Shown here piece after piece: positions 1 to 10,382 of a DNA stretch of 64,000 bases. The notes beneath the pieces are model-generated. The model was given only the letters and a program-made list of their open reading frames with translations, ran no database searches and was not told the DNA's origin. Numbering within the stretch: the first letter of the stretch is position 1; every line of letters starts with the position of its first letter. The DNA comes from Brachycybe producta (taxonomy: Eukaryota > Arthropoda > Diplopoda > Playtdesmida > Andrognathidae), in NCBI GenBank assembly GCA_036925085.1, contig JAUPFP010000029.1, positions 1,874,501 to 1,938,500 of the forward strand. Direction: 5' to 3'. The position numbers and the translations under genes were made by a program.

Positions 1-317
1 GTTTTGTATTTTTAATAGAAAATGCTCCCATTTAATAAATCGATTTTAATTTGCAAGAGGCGCCCCCCCCTACTTTAAAAAGATTGAAATGAAAATCAAA
101 TTTTAAAAATAATGGTTGGAGATTTATTTGCTAACTGTGGTAAGATCATATATCGTTGAATTTTAGCAACAGTTGCTGAACTTTCTTAATTGTATTACAT
201 ACAATTTTAGAATTTTTAAAATATGTATTGCGCGAAACAAAAAGATGACCAGAAATAACATTTTACGAACAAGTGATTTTCGAACTGTTGGTTATTTTCT
301 GCAGTTTCACCTAATGA
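1..317. other. AT-rich non-coding DNA upstream of the kekkon-like gene
   Basis: No coding exon or RNA gene is recognisable. The stretch is AT-rich with a short C-run near 62. It is probably intron or 5' flank of the kekkon-like gene, because a splice acceptor for that gene lies further right at 798. Confidence 0.4.
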
Positions 318-645
318 GAAATCGAAAGCATGTTTGAAATAGAAGAACGGATAACTAAATGGCCGAATAGTATTGTCATCAACATTGATATCTTTTTGAA
401 ATAAACGTTTAAGACAAAAATTTAAGAAAAAAATATCGTCCGTTTGAAATTGGGTCATTTTAAAAAAGCTTATTTTAAAAGAAGATATCATCAACATGAA
501 GATACCGCCTTTAAATGATTCGTGTGCTAGCTGCTAGCTACCCTTCTAGTTTCTAAAACACTTTTCAAGTTGTTTGTTTTTCAGACATAATAATCAGTTA
601 TATAGAGTGACGTTTGACACTTTGAAACCAGCTTAAGACTTAGAT
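318..645. repeat. Foldback MITE, family A, copy 1
   Basis: Palindromic element. The left arm carries an AGAAGAACGGATAACT version of the family motif and the right arm (about 530-570) carries CTACCCTTCTAGTTTCTAAA. Between them is the family core: a TATCGTC block, then AAGCTTATTTTAAAAGA. The same arms and core recur at least a dozen times in this window. No coding capacity is seen, so it is a non-autonomous element. Confidence 0.65.
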
Positions 646-790
646 ATAATTTAATGTTTCTTAATTTAAAGACGTGACGAAAAAGATTCTTTATTAAACT
701 GTGTGATAAATTTTGAAATGATGTTGTTGTTGTCATCGTTATTTGTTTATAATGAAGCATTTTTTGAAGTTTAAATTATGTTTTTGTTGT

Positions 791-983
791 TGTTACAGGT
801 TCCAATTGACCAGTTATTGATGGATGCTGTTGCTACCACGTCTTAAAAGTGTTTGATGCCGGTTGTTGCCAATGAAGTTGCTCTCGATTTTTGTTTAGTT
901 TCTTCTCAACCCTTTGATGATGGAGGTCACCAACAAAGTTTGAGTTTACTTGTTATTATTCTTTTCCACAAGTGGTCGTCAGA
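791..983 (+). promoter_or_regulatory. Probable 5' UTR exon start and upstream ORFs of the kekkon-like gene
   Basis: A pyrimidine-rich stretch ends in TGTTACAG at 791-798, a good acceptor for a 5' UTR exon. Between it and the main ATG (984) are other ATGs. One at about 820 opens a short frame that ends within ten codons. One at 856 opens a frame that runs past the main start and stops near 1018, overlapping it in another frame. If this leader is transcribed, it could dampen translation of the receptor. The leader boundary is inferred. Confidence 0.45.
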
Positions 984-3311
984 ATGTGGGGGTCGGCGAC
1001 TGCGGCGACATTGTTTGTGACGACATTTGGATTGGTTTCGTTACTTTGGTCACTTGTCGATTGCACGGCTTGTCCATCGATGTGCACGTGCCGCTATAAA
1101 GGAGGCAAGGAGACGGCCGAATGCGTTGGCAAACGACTCGCCAAACTACCGACCGGTCTGAGTCGTGGAATTCAAGTGTTGGATATTTCGAGGAACAGCT
1201 TCGAAGAATTACCCAAAGAGGCATTTTTTCATGCCGGTCTCCTTAATCTTCAGAAGGTTTTCATTGCCGAATGTAAGATACGAAAGATTCACGACAACGC
1301 TTTTAGCCATTTGGCCAATTTGGTCGAATTGGATCTCGAGAGTAATCTTTTGATTGCCGTTCCTTCCGAAACGTTCGTCGATTATCCGGAGTTACGTCGC
1401 CTGAATCTGAATCGCAATCACATTCGTCGCGTTGAATCGAACGCCTTTGTGAAACTTCCTTCGTTGGCGTTTCTAGAGATGAGCACTTGTTTTTTGGAGT
1501 ATATTGGTCCGAAGGCATTTGTCGGCTTAAACAACTTACGGCATCTGAAGTTGGACGGTAACAAACTGACCACTTTGCCAGCCGACGTTGGTCTCCCTTT
1601 GAAATCTCTTCATAGCTTAGATCTGTTCGATAATCCCTGGCACTGCGACTGCGAGTTGAGAGTTCTACGTAACTGGCTCGTAGACGATAAACTACCCGTG
1701 AATGCGCCTCCTATTTGTTCGAAACCCGATCGTCTCCAGGGTCGAGCTCTGATCGACGTGAAACCGGACGAATATGCGTGTGAACCACGACTGTTGTCCA
1801 CGTCCTTAAAAGCAGAAGCGTTCGTTGGAGAAAACGCCGTTTTAACTTGTGTCGTTCAAGCTGATCCGGCGGCCGGAATCCAATGGACACGTGACGGTCA
1901 CGTCGTTGGAAACAACACTAGAACGGTGGTGATAAAGGGTGCCGAGAAACAGCGGCACTTGGTTACGGAGGTCGGCACTACGAGTCGCATCAGTTATCTA
2001 TCTATAGGTTCTGTTACGAACGAAGACGGAGGAGATTATCTGTGTATTGCAGAAAACGTTGCCGGTCAGGTGACTGTAAACGTAACTCTGGAAGTGTTGC
2101 AGAACACTGCCGAAGTTTCGGACCTCGGTAACGGCCACGTTGCCGGAATCACGTTAGGATTGATCTTTATCAGCGTGGTCATAATTGCATTTATCTGTAT
2201 AATGTTGGCTAAGATGAAACAGCAACAATCCGAAGAAGCGAAACATCTTCCATTAGATAAAAAACAGAACCTTCATTTAGTGAATCACGTGAAATTCGAA
2301 GTGACCAAAGACAGATTGGAAATGACAAGTGTGAATTCGGTTCACAAACCTCTCTGTTCGGTCGTCAATTCGAATTACAACAGTAACACGCCACTACAGG
2401 AGAAGTTTTGTTTGGACGACGGTATCGATGGAGCGTTTCGTTCGTCATCGTTGTTCTACAGTATGGTCAATAACAAACCGGATGTGGTCAACTTCACGTG
2501 CGCCCTTTCAAATCCAGACATATACGACGTGGACGAAAAGTTTAATAAAAAACATGCCGTTGTAGTTAACAGTGACACGTTTCCTGTTCAAAAAACGAAT
2601 GTTAAAGACGTAAAAAATGTTGAAATCTCGACTTATTCGTCACCTTCTTCTCTTCGAATATCTCGATCGGGATCGAGAGAGAGATTGTGCGATTTCGTTC
2701 AATTGTACGAAGATGCAGCATCGGCAGCAACAGCTGACGGTTCGGTGTCACTTTTAAATGGACAGAGGTGTACGGTCGATATAGAAGACGACGGTACTAT
2801 TTGTGGTAGGCGTGAGTTGTGTTCGAGAAAAATTGACTATAGAGAGATTGATAACGATAGAAGAACGGCACCATCGGACCAAGATTTAGACAAGGAAGAT
2901 TTGTCGCTTTACGGGCTGCCGACGACGAGAGATCCCCACAGTTCGATAATCGTTGCCGAAGAATCGACTACGGACGATGGATACGAGTTAAATTTGTTAT
3001 CGAAAGATGGAAGTAACTGCTGGCACGAATTCGGTGGCGAATCTTCTGTTGGTGGCGGGGGTGGTGCTATCGGTGATGGTGGTAACGGAGATGATGTGCC
3101 GTCCAATAAAGTAAACGCTAAACTTAACGGTGGAGCTTACAAAAGATACGGACCATTGGGGAATGCCTCGGGTATACTAAAACATGCAAACCTCCACGGT
3201 CGCAATTATGTGCCTGTATTACCACCTCTGCCAGCTCGTCATTTTGCTCAGGCTCGTGATTCGCCCGACGAAGGCTACGAAGATGAGGTGGAGGAAGAGA
3301 TGGACATGTAA
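984..3311 (+). CDS. Kekkon-like LRR-Ig single-pass receptor
   Basis: A 775-residue membrane protein in one uninterrupted coding exon, as is common for kekkon genes. I start at ATG 984; the frame is open to GTG 972, but ATG 984 directly precedes the hydrophobic signal peptide (about 1-25). Order: LRRNT with CPSMCTC (about 30-60); about six leucine-rich repeats (65-215); LRRCT with NPWHCDC and closing cysteines (to about 265); one C2-type Ig domain with cysteines near 289 and 354 and the DGGDYLC motif; a transmembrane helix near 386-410; then a long acidic, Ser-rich cytoplasmic tail ending in SPDEGYEDEVEEEMDM. Drosophila kekkon proteins are cell-surface modulators, Kek1 of EGFR; the ligand here is unknown. 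A Gly-rich stretch lies near 690-705. LRIG or other LRR-Ig families are alternatives, but the single short LRR block plus one Ig favours kekkon. Confidence 0.9.
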   Translation: MWGSATAATLFVTTFGLVSLLWSLVDCTACPSMCTCRYKGGKETAECVGKRLAKLPTGLSRGIQVLDISRNSFEELPKEAFFHAGLLNLQKVFIAECKIRKIHDNAFSHLANLVELDLESNLLIAVPSETFVDYPELRRLNLNRNHIRRVESNAFVKLPSLAFLEMSTCFLEYIGPKAFVGLNNLRHLKLDGNKLTTLPADVGLPLKSLHSLDLFDNPWHCDCELRVLRNWLVDDKLPVNAPPICSKPDRLQGRALIDVKPDEYACEPRLLSTSLKAEAFVGENAVLTCVVQADPAAGIQWTRDGHVVGNNTRTVVIKGAEKQRHLVTEVGTTSRISYLSIGSVTNEDGGDYLCIAENVAGQVTVNVTLEVLQNTAEVSDLGNGHVAGITLGLIFISVVIIAFICIMLAKMKQQQSEEAKHLPLDKKQNLHLVNHVKFEVTKDRLEMTSVNSVHKPLCSVVNSNYNSNTPLQEKFCLDDGIDGAFRSSSLFYSMVNNKPDVVNFTCALSNPDIYDVDEKFNKKHAVVVNSDTFPVQKTNVKDVKNVEISTYSSPSSLRISRSGSRERLCDFVQLYEDAASAATADGSVSLLNGQRCTVDIEDDGTICGRRELCSRKIDYREIDNDRRTAPSDQDLDKEDLSLYGLPTTRDPHSSIIVAEESTTDDGYELNLLSKDGSNCWHEFGGESSVGGGGGAIGDGGNGDDVPSNKVNAKLNGGAYKRYGPLGNASGILKHANLHGRNYVPVLPPLPARHFAQARDSPDEGYEDEVEEEMDM

Positions 3312-3392
3312 AAAATTACCGCATGTTTCTTTCCAATTTACAATTTTGTTTTTGTTTTTTTATTTATTTTTATATAAGGACCGAGGACCAAA

Positions 3393-3430
3393 AATAAAGC
3401 TGATTATGGTAATTATTACAATTGAATAAA
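3393..3430 (+). terminator. Poly(A) signals of the kekkon-like gene
   Basis: Two AATAAA hexamers, at 3393-3398 and 3425-3430, lie about 80-120 bases after the TAA stop. They are suitable for 3' end formation. Use of either is inferred. Confidence 0.55.
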
Positions 3431-4200
3431 AGTTGGTAGTTTCCTGAAGTAATAATGTTAACATGCAATTATTTTTGTTCGTTTTTTAGGAGAAACCGAG
3501 TGGATAGTTGGAGGTGATACATCATTATTGCACACGTGACCATTAAGAGCTCCCAATTTATGGGTTTTCAATTAGCCACAGCTGGGATATGGACATCCAC
3601 TGATAGTTTGTTTGTAAATATGTTTCATTTGAACCTTAAGAGCCAAAGGACAGGCATTCCAGAGTTTTGCACGGCATGAGACAAACATTGGTTTCATTTT
3701 GAGGGTTTAAAAGTTCCTTAAATGGTTCTGGCAATCGAAACGGCGATTTGAAACATCGTGAAATTACTTTAATACCCGAAGAGTACTTAATGAAATACCT
3801 AAAAACCTTTCTATATTAGCAAAATGGTCTTTTTTACTGTGAATGACCTGAAACATGGGTCCAGGAAAGTAGCATTATTCAAATGGATGTAAAATGAAAG
3901 CCATTTTGAATTTTGTAATCAATATTAATTTGGATATTTTTGAACAATTTTTAGTCTCGTTTTGGGAAACGTGTAACTCCAGAGTGTCTGTTCTATTAAG
4001 CCCTGGTTATGTGTTGATTTTGTTTTACGATGTCAGTTCTTGCGTTTACAAGTGGGCGTTTATTGCAATATGGCGAATATGGAATAGTGATGGGGTAATG
4101 ACGTTAAACATCCAAATGATGGCGTTCTTAGTTGATGCGAGTCAGGTTATTCTGTCTTTTAGAAGCAAAGTGAAGAAAAACGTGTTTTAAAAAGTACAAT
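3431..4200. other. Intergenic DNA, no recognisable gene
   Basis: AT-rich sequence. A 98-codon open frame near 3894-4190 (+) has no recognisable domain, no family resemblance and AT-rich codon content, so I do not call it a gene. Confidence 0.4.
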
Positions 4201-4204
4201 GTAG

Positions 4205-4540
4205 AATAATAATAATTTATTTACCGCAAAGGAGTACAAGACTCTGCTGACATGTGGCTACATAAATGGTACAAAAAGCAATATTCACAACAGGCAATAC
4301 ATTGTGAAAATTAACAATGAAAATGGTACATTTACAATAAAATTTTACAAACAATTTATATAAATGCAGAGGACTCAACAAAATCTCTATGCTATTTTCT
4401 ACCTCTGGACTCCTGAGGTACCGACCCTTGTGTCCCTGGTGGTTAAGTATCCAACACAGGAGCCAATCGACCAAAAGACTTAATCATCAACATCCACTCG
4501 ACACTTCCGAATGGCTAGCAAAGATCTCTCTGCTAACCTG
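4205..4540 (-). mobile_element. Possible 3' fragment of a LINE (CR1/L2-like tail)
   Basis: Read on the minus strand, the segment ends with AATAAATTATTATTATTC, the same style of tail (polyadenylation hexamer then ATT repeats) as the LINE at 40.7-42.96 kb. A short open stretch with CCACCAGGGACACAAGGGT precedes it. Only the 3' end is present. The assignment rests on the tail and is tentative. Confidence 0.35.
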
Positions 4541-4569
4541 ACGGAAACAGGGATGTTACAGTATCTTCA

Positions 4570-4690
4570 TGTCTAATTTTTGGTCTAACAGTTTGTTTTA
4601 AAAGATAACAGCATGAAAATTACCCTTAAGTGATTGAGCCCTACCCATCTATAGTTTCTCTTCATTTTTACTGTCTAATTTGGACTGTCT
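4570..4690. repeat. Foldback MITE, family A, partial copy
   Basis: Contains AGATAACAGCATGAAAAT, then CTTAAGTGATTGAGC and a degraded TAGTTTCTCTTCATTTTT. These are in the same order as the right arm of the family A copies elsewhere. The left arm is not recognisable. Confidence 0.45.
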
Positions 4691-5036
4691 AAAATAACAT
4701 GGCTGCTTTACCGTCATTATGTAACTTTTCTAATGAGATTCTTGGATTGTGCTGTACACGTTTCCTGTCATAGAAACTTATGCAGTATGAGTGCCTCGTA
4801 GGTAAACTGTTACATTTAAAAATGGTTTTATGATATAATAGATGTTGGCGCTGATATGGAACTGTTTCTTAGGCTGAGAATTTATACTCTTTAACATTTT
4901 AAGCAACACTTGGTCTATGTATATATTGTATTTCAGTAGGCACTGCAAATGCTAGTACTTCACCGATTGCAGGAACCATAAGACAACATGGACATAACCA
5001 GAGCTTCATTAATATATCGTATACATTGTGAATGTG

Positions 5037-6594
5037 TTCTCTCTCTATCCCTCCCTTCCTCTTTCTCTCTCGTTCTCTTTCTGTTTCTTGTTCTCTCTCT
5101 GTCTCTCGTTCTCTCTCTGTCGTTTTCTCTCTTTCTCTCTCTGTCTGTCGTTTTCTCTCGTTCTCTCTCTTGTCTCTCTTGTCTCTCGTTCTCTCTCTTG
5201 TCTCTCGTTTTCTCTCGTTCTCTCTTGTCTCTCTTGTCTCTCGTTCTCTCTCTTGTCTCTCGTTTTCTCTCGTTCTCTCTTGTCTCTCGTTTTCTCTCGT
5301 TCTCTCTCTTGTCTCTCGTTCTCTCTCTTGTCTCTCGTTTTCTCTCGTTCTCTCTCTTGTCTCTCGTTTTCTCTCGTTCTCTCTCTTGTCTCTCGTTTTC
5401 TCTCGTTCTCTCTCTTGTCTCTCGTTTTCTCTCGTTCTCTCTCTTGTCTCTCGTTTTCTCTCGTTCTCTCTCTTGTCTCTCGTTTTCTCTCGTTCTCTCT
5501 CTTGTCTCTCGTTTTCTCTCGTTCTCTCTCTTGTCTCTCGTTTTCTCTCGTTCTCTCTCTTGTCTCTCGTTTTCTCTCGTTCTCTCTCTTGTCTCTCGTT
5601 TTCTCTCGTTCTCTCTCTTGTCTCTCGTTTTCTCTCGTTCTCTCTCTTGTCTCTCGTTTTCTCTCGTTCTCTCTCTTGTCTCTCGTTTTCTCTCGTTCTC
5701 TCTTGTCTCTCGTTTTCTCTCGTTCTCTCTCTTGTCTCTCGTTTTCTCTCGTTCTCTCTCTTGTCTCTCGTTTTCTCTCGTTCTCTCTCTTGTCTCTCGT
5801 TTTCTCTCGTTCTCTCTCTTGTCTCTCGTTTTCTCTCGTTCTCTCTCTTGTCTCTCGTTTTCTCTCGTTCTCTCTCTCTGTCTCTCGTTCTCTCTCTCTG
5901 TCTCTCGTTCTTTCTCTCTGTCTCTCGTTCTCTCTCTCTGTCTCTCGTTCTTTCTCTCTGTCTCTCGTTCTTTCTCTGTCTCTCGTTCTCTCTCTCTGTC
6001 TCTCGTTCTTTCTCTCTGTCTCTCGTTCTTTCTCTCTGTCTCTCGTTCTCTCTCTCTGTCTCTCGTTCTTTCTCTCTGTCTCTCGTTCTCTCTCTCTGTC
6101 TCTCGTTCTCTCTCTCTGTCTCTCGTTCTCTCTCTGTCTCTCGTTCTCTCTCTCTGTCTCTCGTTCTCTCTCTGTCTCTCGTTCTTTCTCTCTCGGTCTC
6201 TCGTTCTTTCTCTCTCGGTCTCTCGTTCTTTCTCTCTCTCTCTCTCGGTCTCTCGTTCTTTCTCTCTCTGTCTGTCTCGTTCTTTCTCTCTCTCTGTCTC
6301 TCGTTCTTTCTCTCTCTCTGTCTCTGTCTCTCGTTCTTTCTCTCTCTCTCTCTCTCTGTCTCTCGTTCTTTCTCTCTCTCTCTCTGTCTCTCGTTCTTTC
6401 TCTCTCTCTCTCTCTCTGTCTCTCGTTCTTTCTCTCTCTCTCTCTCTCTCTGTCTCTCGTTCTTTCTGTCTCTCTCTTTCTCTCTGTCCTCTCTTTCTCT
6501 CTCGTTCTTTCTGTCTCTCTCTTTCTCTCTGTCCTCTCTTTCTCTCTCGTTCTCTTTCTGTCTCTCGTTCTCTTTCTGTCTCTCGTTCTCTCTG
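5037..6594. repeat. Polypyrimidine minisatellite, 29-bp core unit
   Basis: A 1.56-kb array whose plus strand is almost only C and T with isolated G. From about 5150 to 5875 the unit is 29 bp and contains CTCTCGTTCTCTCTCTTG followed by TCTCTCGTTTT. From about 5876 it changes to shorter 20-22-bp units containing CTCTGTCTCTCGTTC. Because 29 is not a multiple of three and the units lack stop codons, several frames stay open on both strands, giving Arg/Glu- or Ser/Leu-rich phantom proteins of over 500 residues. These are not genes. Confidence 0.95.
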
Positions 6595-6660
6595 TCATAT
6601 GATTGAAGGCCCACCTGCCATTAGGCTTTAGGCCTGTGAACTCCTGAGAATATATGATCA

Positions 6661-6794
6661 CCTAGCACTTAGAAAGATAGTGCACCTCCTTGGAAAGGTA
6701 GCACTAGTGATTGTACCTGGAAGTAGAAGACAGTGCATCTCATTGGAGACATAGCACTGGAGATTGAACCTGGAACTAGGAAAAGACAGTGCAC
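6661..6794. repeat. Imperfect tandem repeat in the LINE 3' UTR
   Basis: Two units of about 55 bases, one with ATAGTGCACCTCCTTGGAAA and one with ACAGTGCATCTCATTGGAGA, are each followed by TAGCACT and a GATTGNACCTGGAA block. A third start, ACAGTGCACCTAATC, overlaps the ORF2 stop. The duplication belongs to the LINE 3' region. Confidence 0.7.
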
Positions 6795-9700
6795 CTAATC
6801 TTCGTCATCATACTCGTACACTGCTGCCGCTGCAAACTTGCGTAGTTCTGCTTGGAGTCGCCCGTCGTCCAGCACATCCTCATGATCTAGGGGCCACTTG
6901 TGACCACTACTAGTGGTGACGTATGCCAGCCTACTCCTTGCTTGGATTCTCTTCGGTTGATTGCAGTCATATAGAATGTGGCTAAGAGTGTCAGGTCCAC
7001 CGCCACACCTACAGACCTCATCTCTACGCAGTCCAAACCGGAAAAGATAGGACTTGAATGGTCCATGCCCAGTTAGGAGCTGGAGCAGTTTCCCAGTGAC
7101 AAGCCCCGCACTGTGGGCCACCTCTGGGACAAAGCTGTACAATTGTCGACCTTGTGGTGCTATGTCCCACATATGCTGCCATTGCAGTGCTGTCGACTTC
7201 TTTTGTTCATGACGCAGCCCTGCCAGTGGGAGCTGGTGGGGGGTGATGTCCTCTTTTAAGGTTCCTCTTTTGGCTGCCCCATCTGCCAGCTCATTGAATT
7301 GGTGCCCCGCATGTGCTTTTATCCAGGTGAGATGGATAGCCCTTTGGTGTTCTTGCCACCGACTTAGCCTCTGGTTTGTCTGATATGCTACCTCTTGTGC
7401 CCAGCCCCCTCCTGCCACCACCTGCAGGGCCGACATTGAGTCTGAGCAGATTGCTAGAGAGTTCCAGCTGGTGTGGTTTTGCTCCGCATAGCTGACTGCT
7501 CTCTGGATGGCCTGGAGTTCTGCTTGGAACACCGTGCAGTCATCCGGCAAGCGTTCCTCCCACGTTTCTACCAACCGTTGGTCTCTTACTGCCACGAAGG
7601 CGGCTCCCACTCTTCCATTCATTTTTGAACCATCAGTATACAAGCATAGATCCATTGATTCCATCGAGGCTCCGCTCCACGTTTCTACGTCAAATGCCTG
7701 TTTCTGGCTTGGGTGGTTCGTATCTCGCTCTGCTAATGGGGCCTCCAGAGTGGCGACTAGAAGCTTCCGCCTCACCCACAGCATGTGTCTCTCTGAGGCC
7801 AATGCTGCCAGTGGGGGGCACCCTGCTGCAACCTGGAGTGATCGGTTTGCTGTGGTTCTGTATGCCCTGCAGATGGCCAGCAGGAATGGCCTTTGTGCAG
7901 CATCCAGGTGTCCAGTAATTTGCCTCTGCATTCCCCTTTCGCCCCAGACTTCTGAGCCATAGAGGATCAGGGGGATCACAGCCCGTTCATAGATTGCTTT
8001 CAGCATTTTGGGGTTGACCCCCCATTCCTTACCAGCTATCACAAACAGGCGGGCTCCGATTGCTCCTGCTTTACCTCGAACATATTTTGCATGCTCACAC
8101 CAGGTGAATTTCGGGTCGATCATTATACCCAGGTAGCGAATGGCATGGTCTGTGGTGATCCTAACCCCATCTGCCCTGAGCACTGGAGTGCGGATGACCG
8201 TAGCTACCGGGTGGAAGATGGCAGCTGTCTTCTGGGCTGCAAACTGCAGTTTTAATCCTTCTGCCCATGCCTTGCATATTGCCCAGAATCGGTTCCATTT
8301 TCCTTCCAGCACCTTGACCGACTTCCCGCAGATGATTCCCAGTATGTCGTCGGCGAAGGCCTGGACCCTGCCCCCATAGTCCGTTGTGAATTTTTCCATT
8401 GCAGTGAAGAAGGTCTCCATTAGCACCAGCCACAGCACGGGGCCCAGACACGAGCCCTGTGGGCAGCCTTTGTTTGTGTTTCTGGCCTGTGTGCCACTGA
8501 CCACCTGTCTCCCGTCGAGGAATGCTTCCACCAGTCGTCGCAAGTTTCCTGGGCAGTTCATTGAGTTTAGCTGCTCGAGGATTCCTGGATGCCACGCATT
8601 GTTGAAAGCATTGGTGATGTCCAGTGTCACCACCAAGCTGTGCTCCTGGTGCCGCTTTGCTTCCTGGACGTGATCGATGTAGTCTGTGATAGCTTGTACT
8701 GCTTGTTTTCCTTTACGGAATCCATACTGTTGTTCGGAGAGAAGTCTATGTTTCTCAAGAAACCACCTGATTCTGCTGGTACACAGCTTGTCCAGCACCT
8801 TGCCCAAAGTTGGAAGCAAGCAAATTGGACGGAAGTCGTCACTAGGTTTCGGAATCCATGCAATGACTCCTCTTTTCCAGATCTTTGGAAACACGCCTTG
8901 AGTCAGACATGCATTGAGGATCTGCAGCCAGTCTGGTCCCCAATCTTCTAGAAGACAGCGGAGTCCGGTGACCGGAAAGCCGTCCCCTCCTGGGGCTTTT
9001 GTTGGTTGAAATCCATTCACTGCCTCTATGAGCTCTGCCAGGGTGAAGGGTGGGTCATCCGGACTACCCCCTGCCTGCGCCGCCCTTGCTCGTTTTTCTC
9101 TGTGAGATTCCGTGTCTTCGGTCTGGTTGTCAACTGGGAAGTATTTGTCCAGTAGCAGTCCGGTGGTCTGTTCCTCATCCTTTGTCCATGTGCCGTCTGG
9201 TCTCCTTACCGCTTTTTTCACCCCATTCTGTCTCAGCCTTCCAGCCAGGATTTTGTATGGGGTGCCAAATGGATCCGTTTGTGAGCTCTGTTCACAAAAT
9301 TTACGCCAAGACTCCTGCTTTTTATCCAGGACAAGTCCCTTAAATTCTCGGCGGGCTATTTTGTATACATCTTTGAGAGCTTCTCTTCTTTCCCAGACCC
9401 ACTCCTGCTGGAAAGTTTTCCTCACTCGCCGGAGATTTGCTCTGGCTTTGCGAAGGTCATCGTCCCACCAGTAGCTTCGTCTAGTTACTCGTTCTTTAGT
9501 TTGTGGCATGGATGCTTTACAGGCAGCCACACAGAGTTCCTGCAGTCTGCATGCAGCCTCTTCAGCATCCGGAAGACCCCCCATCACAGACGGCATTCCT
9601 TCTGCCAACACTTCTCTGAAAAGCTCCCAATTGGCTTTCCGCCAGTTGAAGCCAGTTTGCCTTGTTTCTTCCTTTGCAGTAAGCTGCACTTCGCACTGGA

Positions 9701-10382
9701 TAGCCCGGTGATCGCTGAGGCTGTCGTCCTCTGAAATGCTCCACGCCCATGTCGCCACCCCTTTCAGTAGGGTGAGGTCGATGAAGCTAGATCCATAGGT
9801 CGAGGAGAAGGTAGGTCCACTTGTTTCATTGTTAGCCACCTCGTATCCATTGCGTGTGATGAAATCGACGCAACTCCTGCCTCGTCGGTCAGAAATTGGG
9901 GATCCCCACAGCTGGTCTTTGGCATTGAAGTCTCCCAACACTATCTTCGGTCCTTTGTACTTGCGGTCGATGACCTCCAGAGCTGACAGGGTGTCCTCCA
10001 GGTTGTTCTGTGGTGGGCAGTAGACATTCACTAGGGTCCAGCCTGCTTGCCCAGATCCCACTGCAATGCACTCTAGTGTGTCGGTGCAGTCCTCGGTTGC
10101 CAGTACTGCTGTCCCGAATCCAGGTCTGGTCGCTGTTAGGACCCTCCGCATTGGACTTCCAGCCACTACCATCCAGTCCCGTAAGATCCCCGCAAGGTTT
10201 CGGCCTGGCTCCTGGATGCAGATAAAATCAACCTTCGCTTCCTGTGCTCTAATTTTTACCATTTCCCCTGCTGCAGTACCTCGACCGACGTTCAGTTGAA
10301 GGATGCAAACATCCATCTCTGTTCCTTCTTCCATATTGTGACTCCTGAGCGCGGGGGATGTGTAGGCCCTACTGGCCTCCAT
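6795..10382 (-). CDS. LINE ORF2: endonuclease, reverse transcriptase, RNase H
   Basis: A 1195-residue polyprotein. An APE-type endonuclease lies at the N terminus (LQLNVGRG near 29, GDFNAKDQLWG near 150, SDHRAIQ near 225). The reverse transcriptase shows WIPKPSDDFRPI, GCPQGSCLGPVLW and the FADD catalytic motif near residue 675. RNase H follows with YTDGSK near 914, FQAELQAI, CSDSMSAL and HAGHQFNELAD near 1027, giving the acidic catalytic set. A C-terminal CRCGGG...H...C zinc motif lies near 1120-1140. Such proteins nick target DNA and prime reverse transcription from it. RNase H and motif style place it in the I/R1/LOA group; the exact clade needs a tree. No internal stop or frameshift was seen. 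The start ATG overlaps the ORF1 stop region. Confidence 0.92.
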   Translation of the reverse strand: MEASRAYTSPALRSHNMEEGTEMDVCILQLNVGRGTAAGEMVKIRAQEAKVDFICIQEPGRNLAGILRDWMVVAGSPMRRVLTATRPGFGTAVLATEDCTDTLECIAVGSGQAGWTLVNVYCPPQNNLEDTLSALEVIDRKYKGPKIVLGDFNAKDQLWGSPISDRRGRSCVDFITRNGYEVANNETSGPTFSSTYGSSFIDLTLLKGVATWAWSISEDDSLSDHRAIQCEVQLTAKEETRQTGFNWRKANWELFREVLAEGMPSVMGGLPDAEEAACRLQELCVAACKASMPQTKERVTRRSYWWDDDLRKARANLRRVRKTFQQEWVWERREALKDVYKIARREFKGLVLDKKQESWRKFCEQSSQTDPFGTPYKILAGRLRQNGVKKAVRRPDGTWTKDEEQTTGLLLDKYFPVDNQTEDTESHREKRARAAQAGGSPDDPPFTLAELIEAVNGFQPTKAPGGDGFPVTGLRCLLEDWGPDWLQILNACLTQGVFPKIWKRGVIAWIPKPSDDFRPICLLPTLGKVLDKLCTSRIRWFLEKHRLLSEQQYGFRKGKQAVQAITDYIDHVQEAKRHQEHSLVVTLDITNAFNNAWHPGILEQLNSMNCPGNLRRLVEAFLDGRQVVSGTQARNTNKGCPQGSCLGPVLWLVLMETFFTAMEKFTTDYGGRVQAFADDILGIICGKSVKVLEGKWNRFWAICKAWAEGLKLQFAAQKTAAIFHPVATVIRTPVLRADGVRITTDHAIRYLGIMIDPKFTWCEHAKYVRGKAGAIGARLFVIAGKEWGVNPKMLKAIYERAVIPLILYGSEVWGERGMQRQITGHLDAAQRPFLLAICRAYRTTANRSLQVAAGCPPLAALASERHMLWVRRKLLVATLEAPLAERDTNHPSQKQAFDVETWSGASMESMDLCLYTDGSKMNGRVGAAFVAVRDQRLVETWEERLPDDCTVFQAELQAIQRAVSYAEQNHTSWNSLAICSDSMSALQVVAGGGWAQEVAYQTNQRLSRWQEHQRAIHLTWIKAHAGHQFNELADGAAKRGTLKEDITPHQLPLAGLRHEQKKSTALQWQHMWDIAPQGRQLYSFVPEVAHSAGLVTGKLLQLLTGHGPFKSYLFRFGLRRDEVCRCGGGPDTLSHILYDCNQPKRIQARSRLAYVTTSSGHKWPLDHEDVLDDGRLQAELRKFAAAAVYEYDDED

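Noticed and set aside
3894..4190. 98-codon open frame after the kekkon-like gene
   Set aside because: No domain, signal or homology recognised. The length is not unusual for background in this DNA.
4899..6661. Open frames of over 500 codons on both strands, rich in Arg/Glu or Ser/Leu
   Set aside because: They are translations of the 29-bp polypyrimidine array. Several frames on both strands are open at once, and unit length, not selection, explains it.
7507..7962. Plus-strand frames opposite the LINE
   Set aside because: Shadow frames of ORF2, whose catalytic motifs lie on the minus strand.
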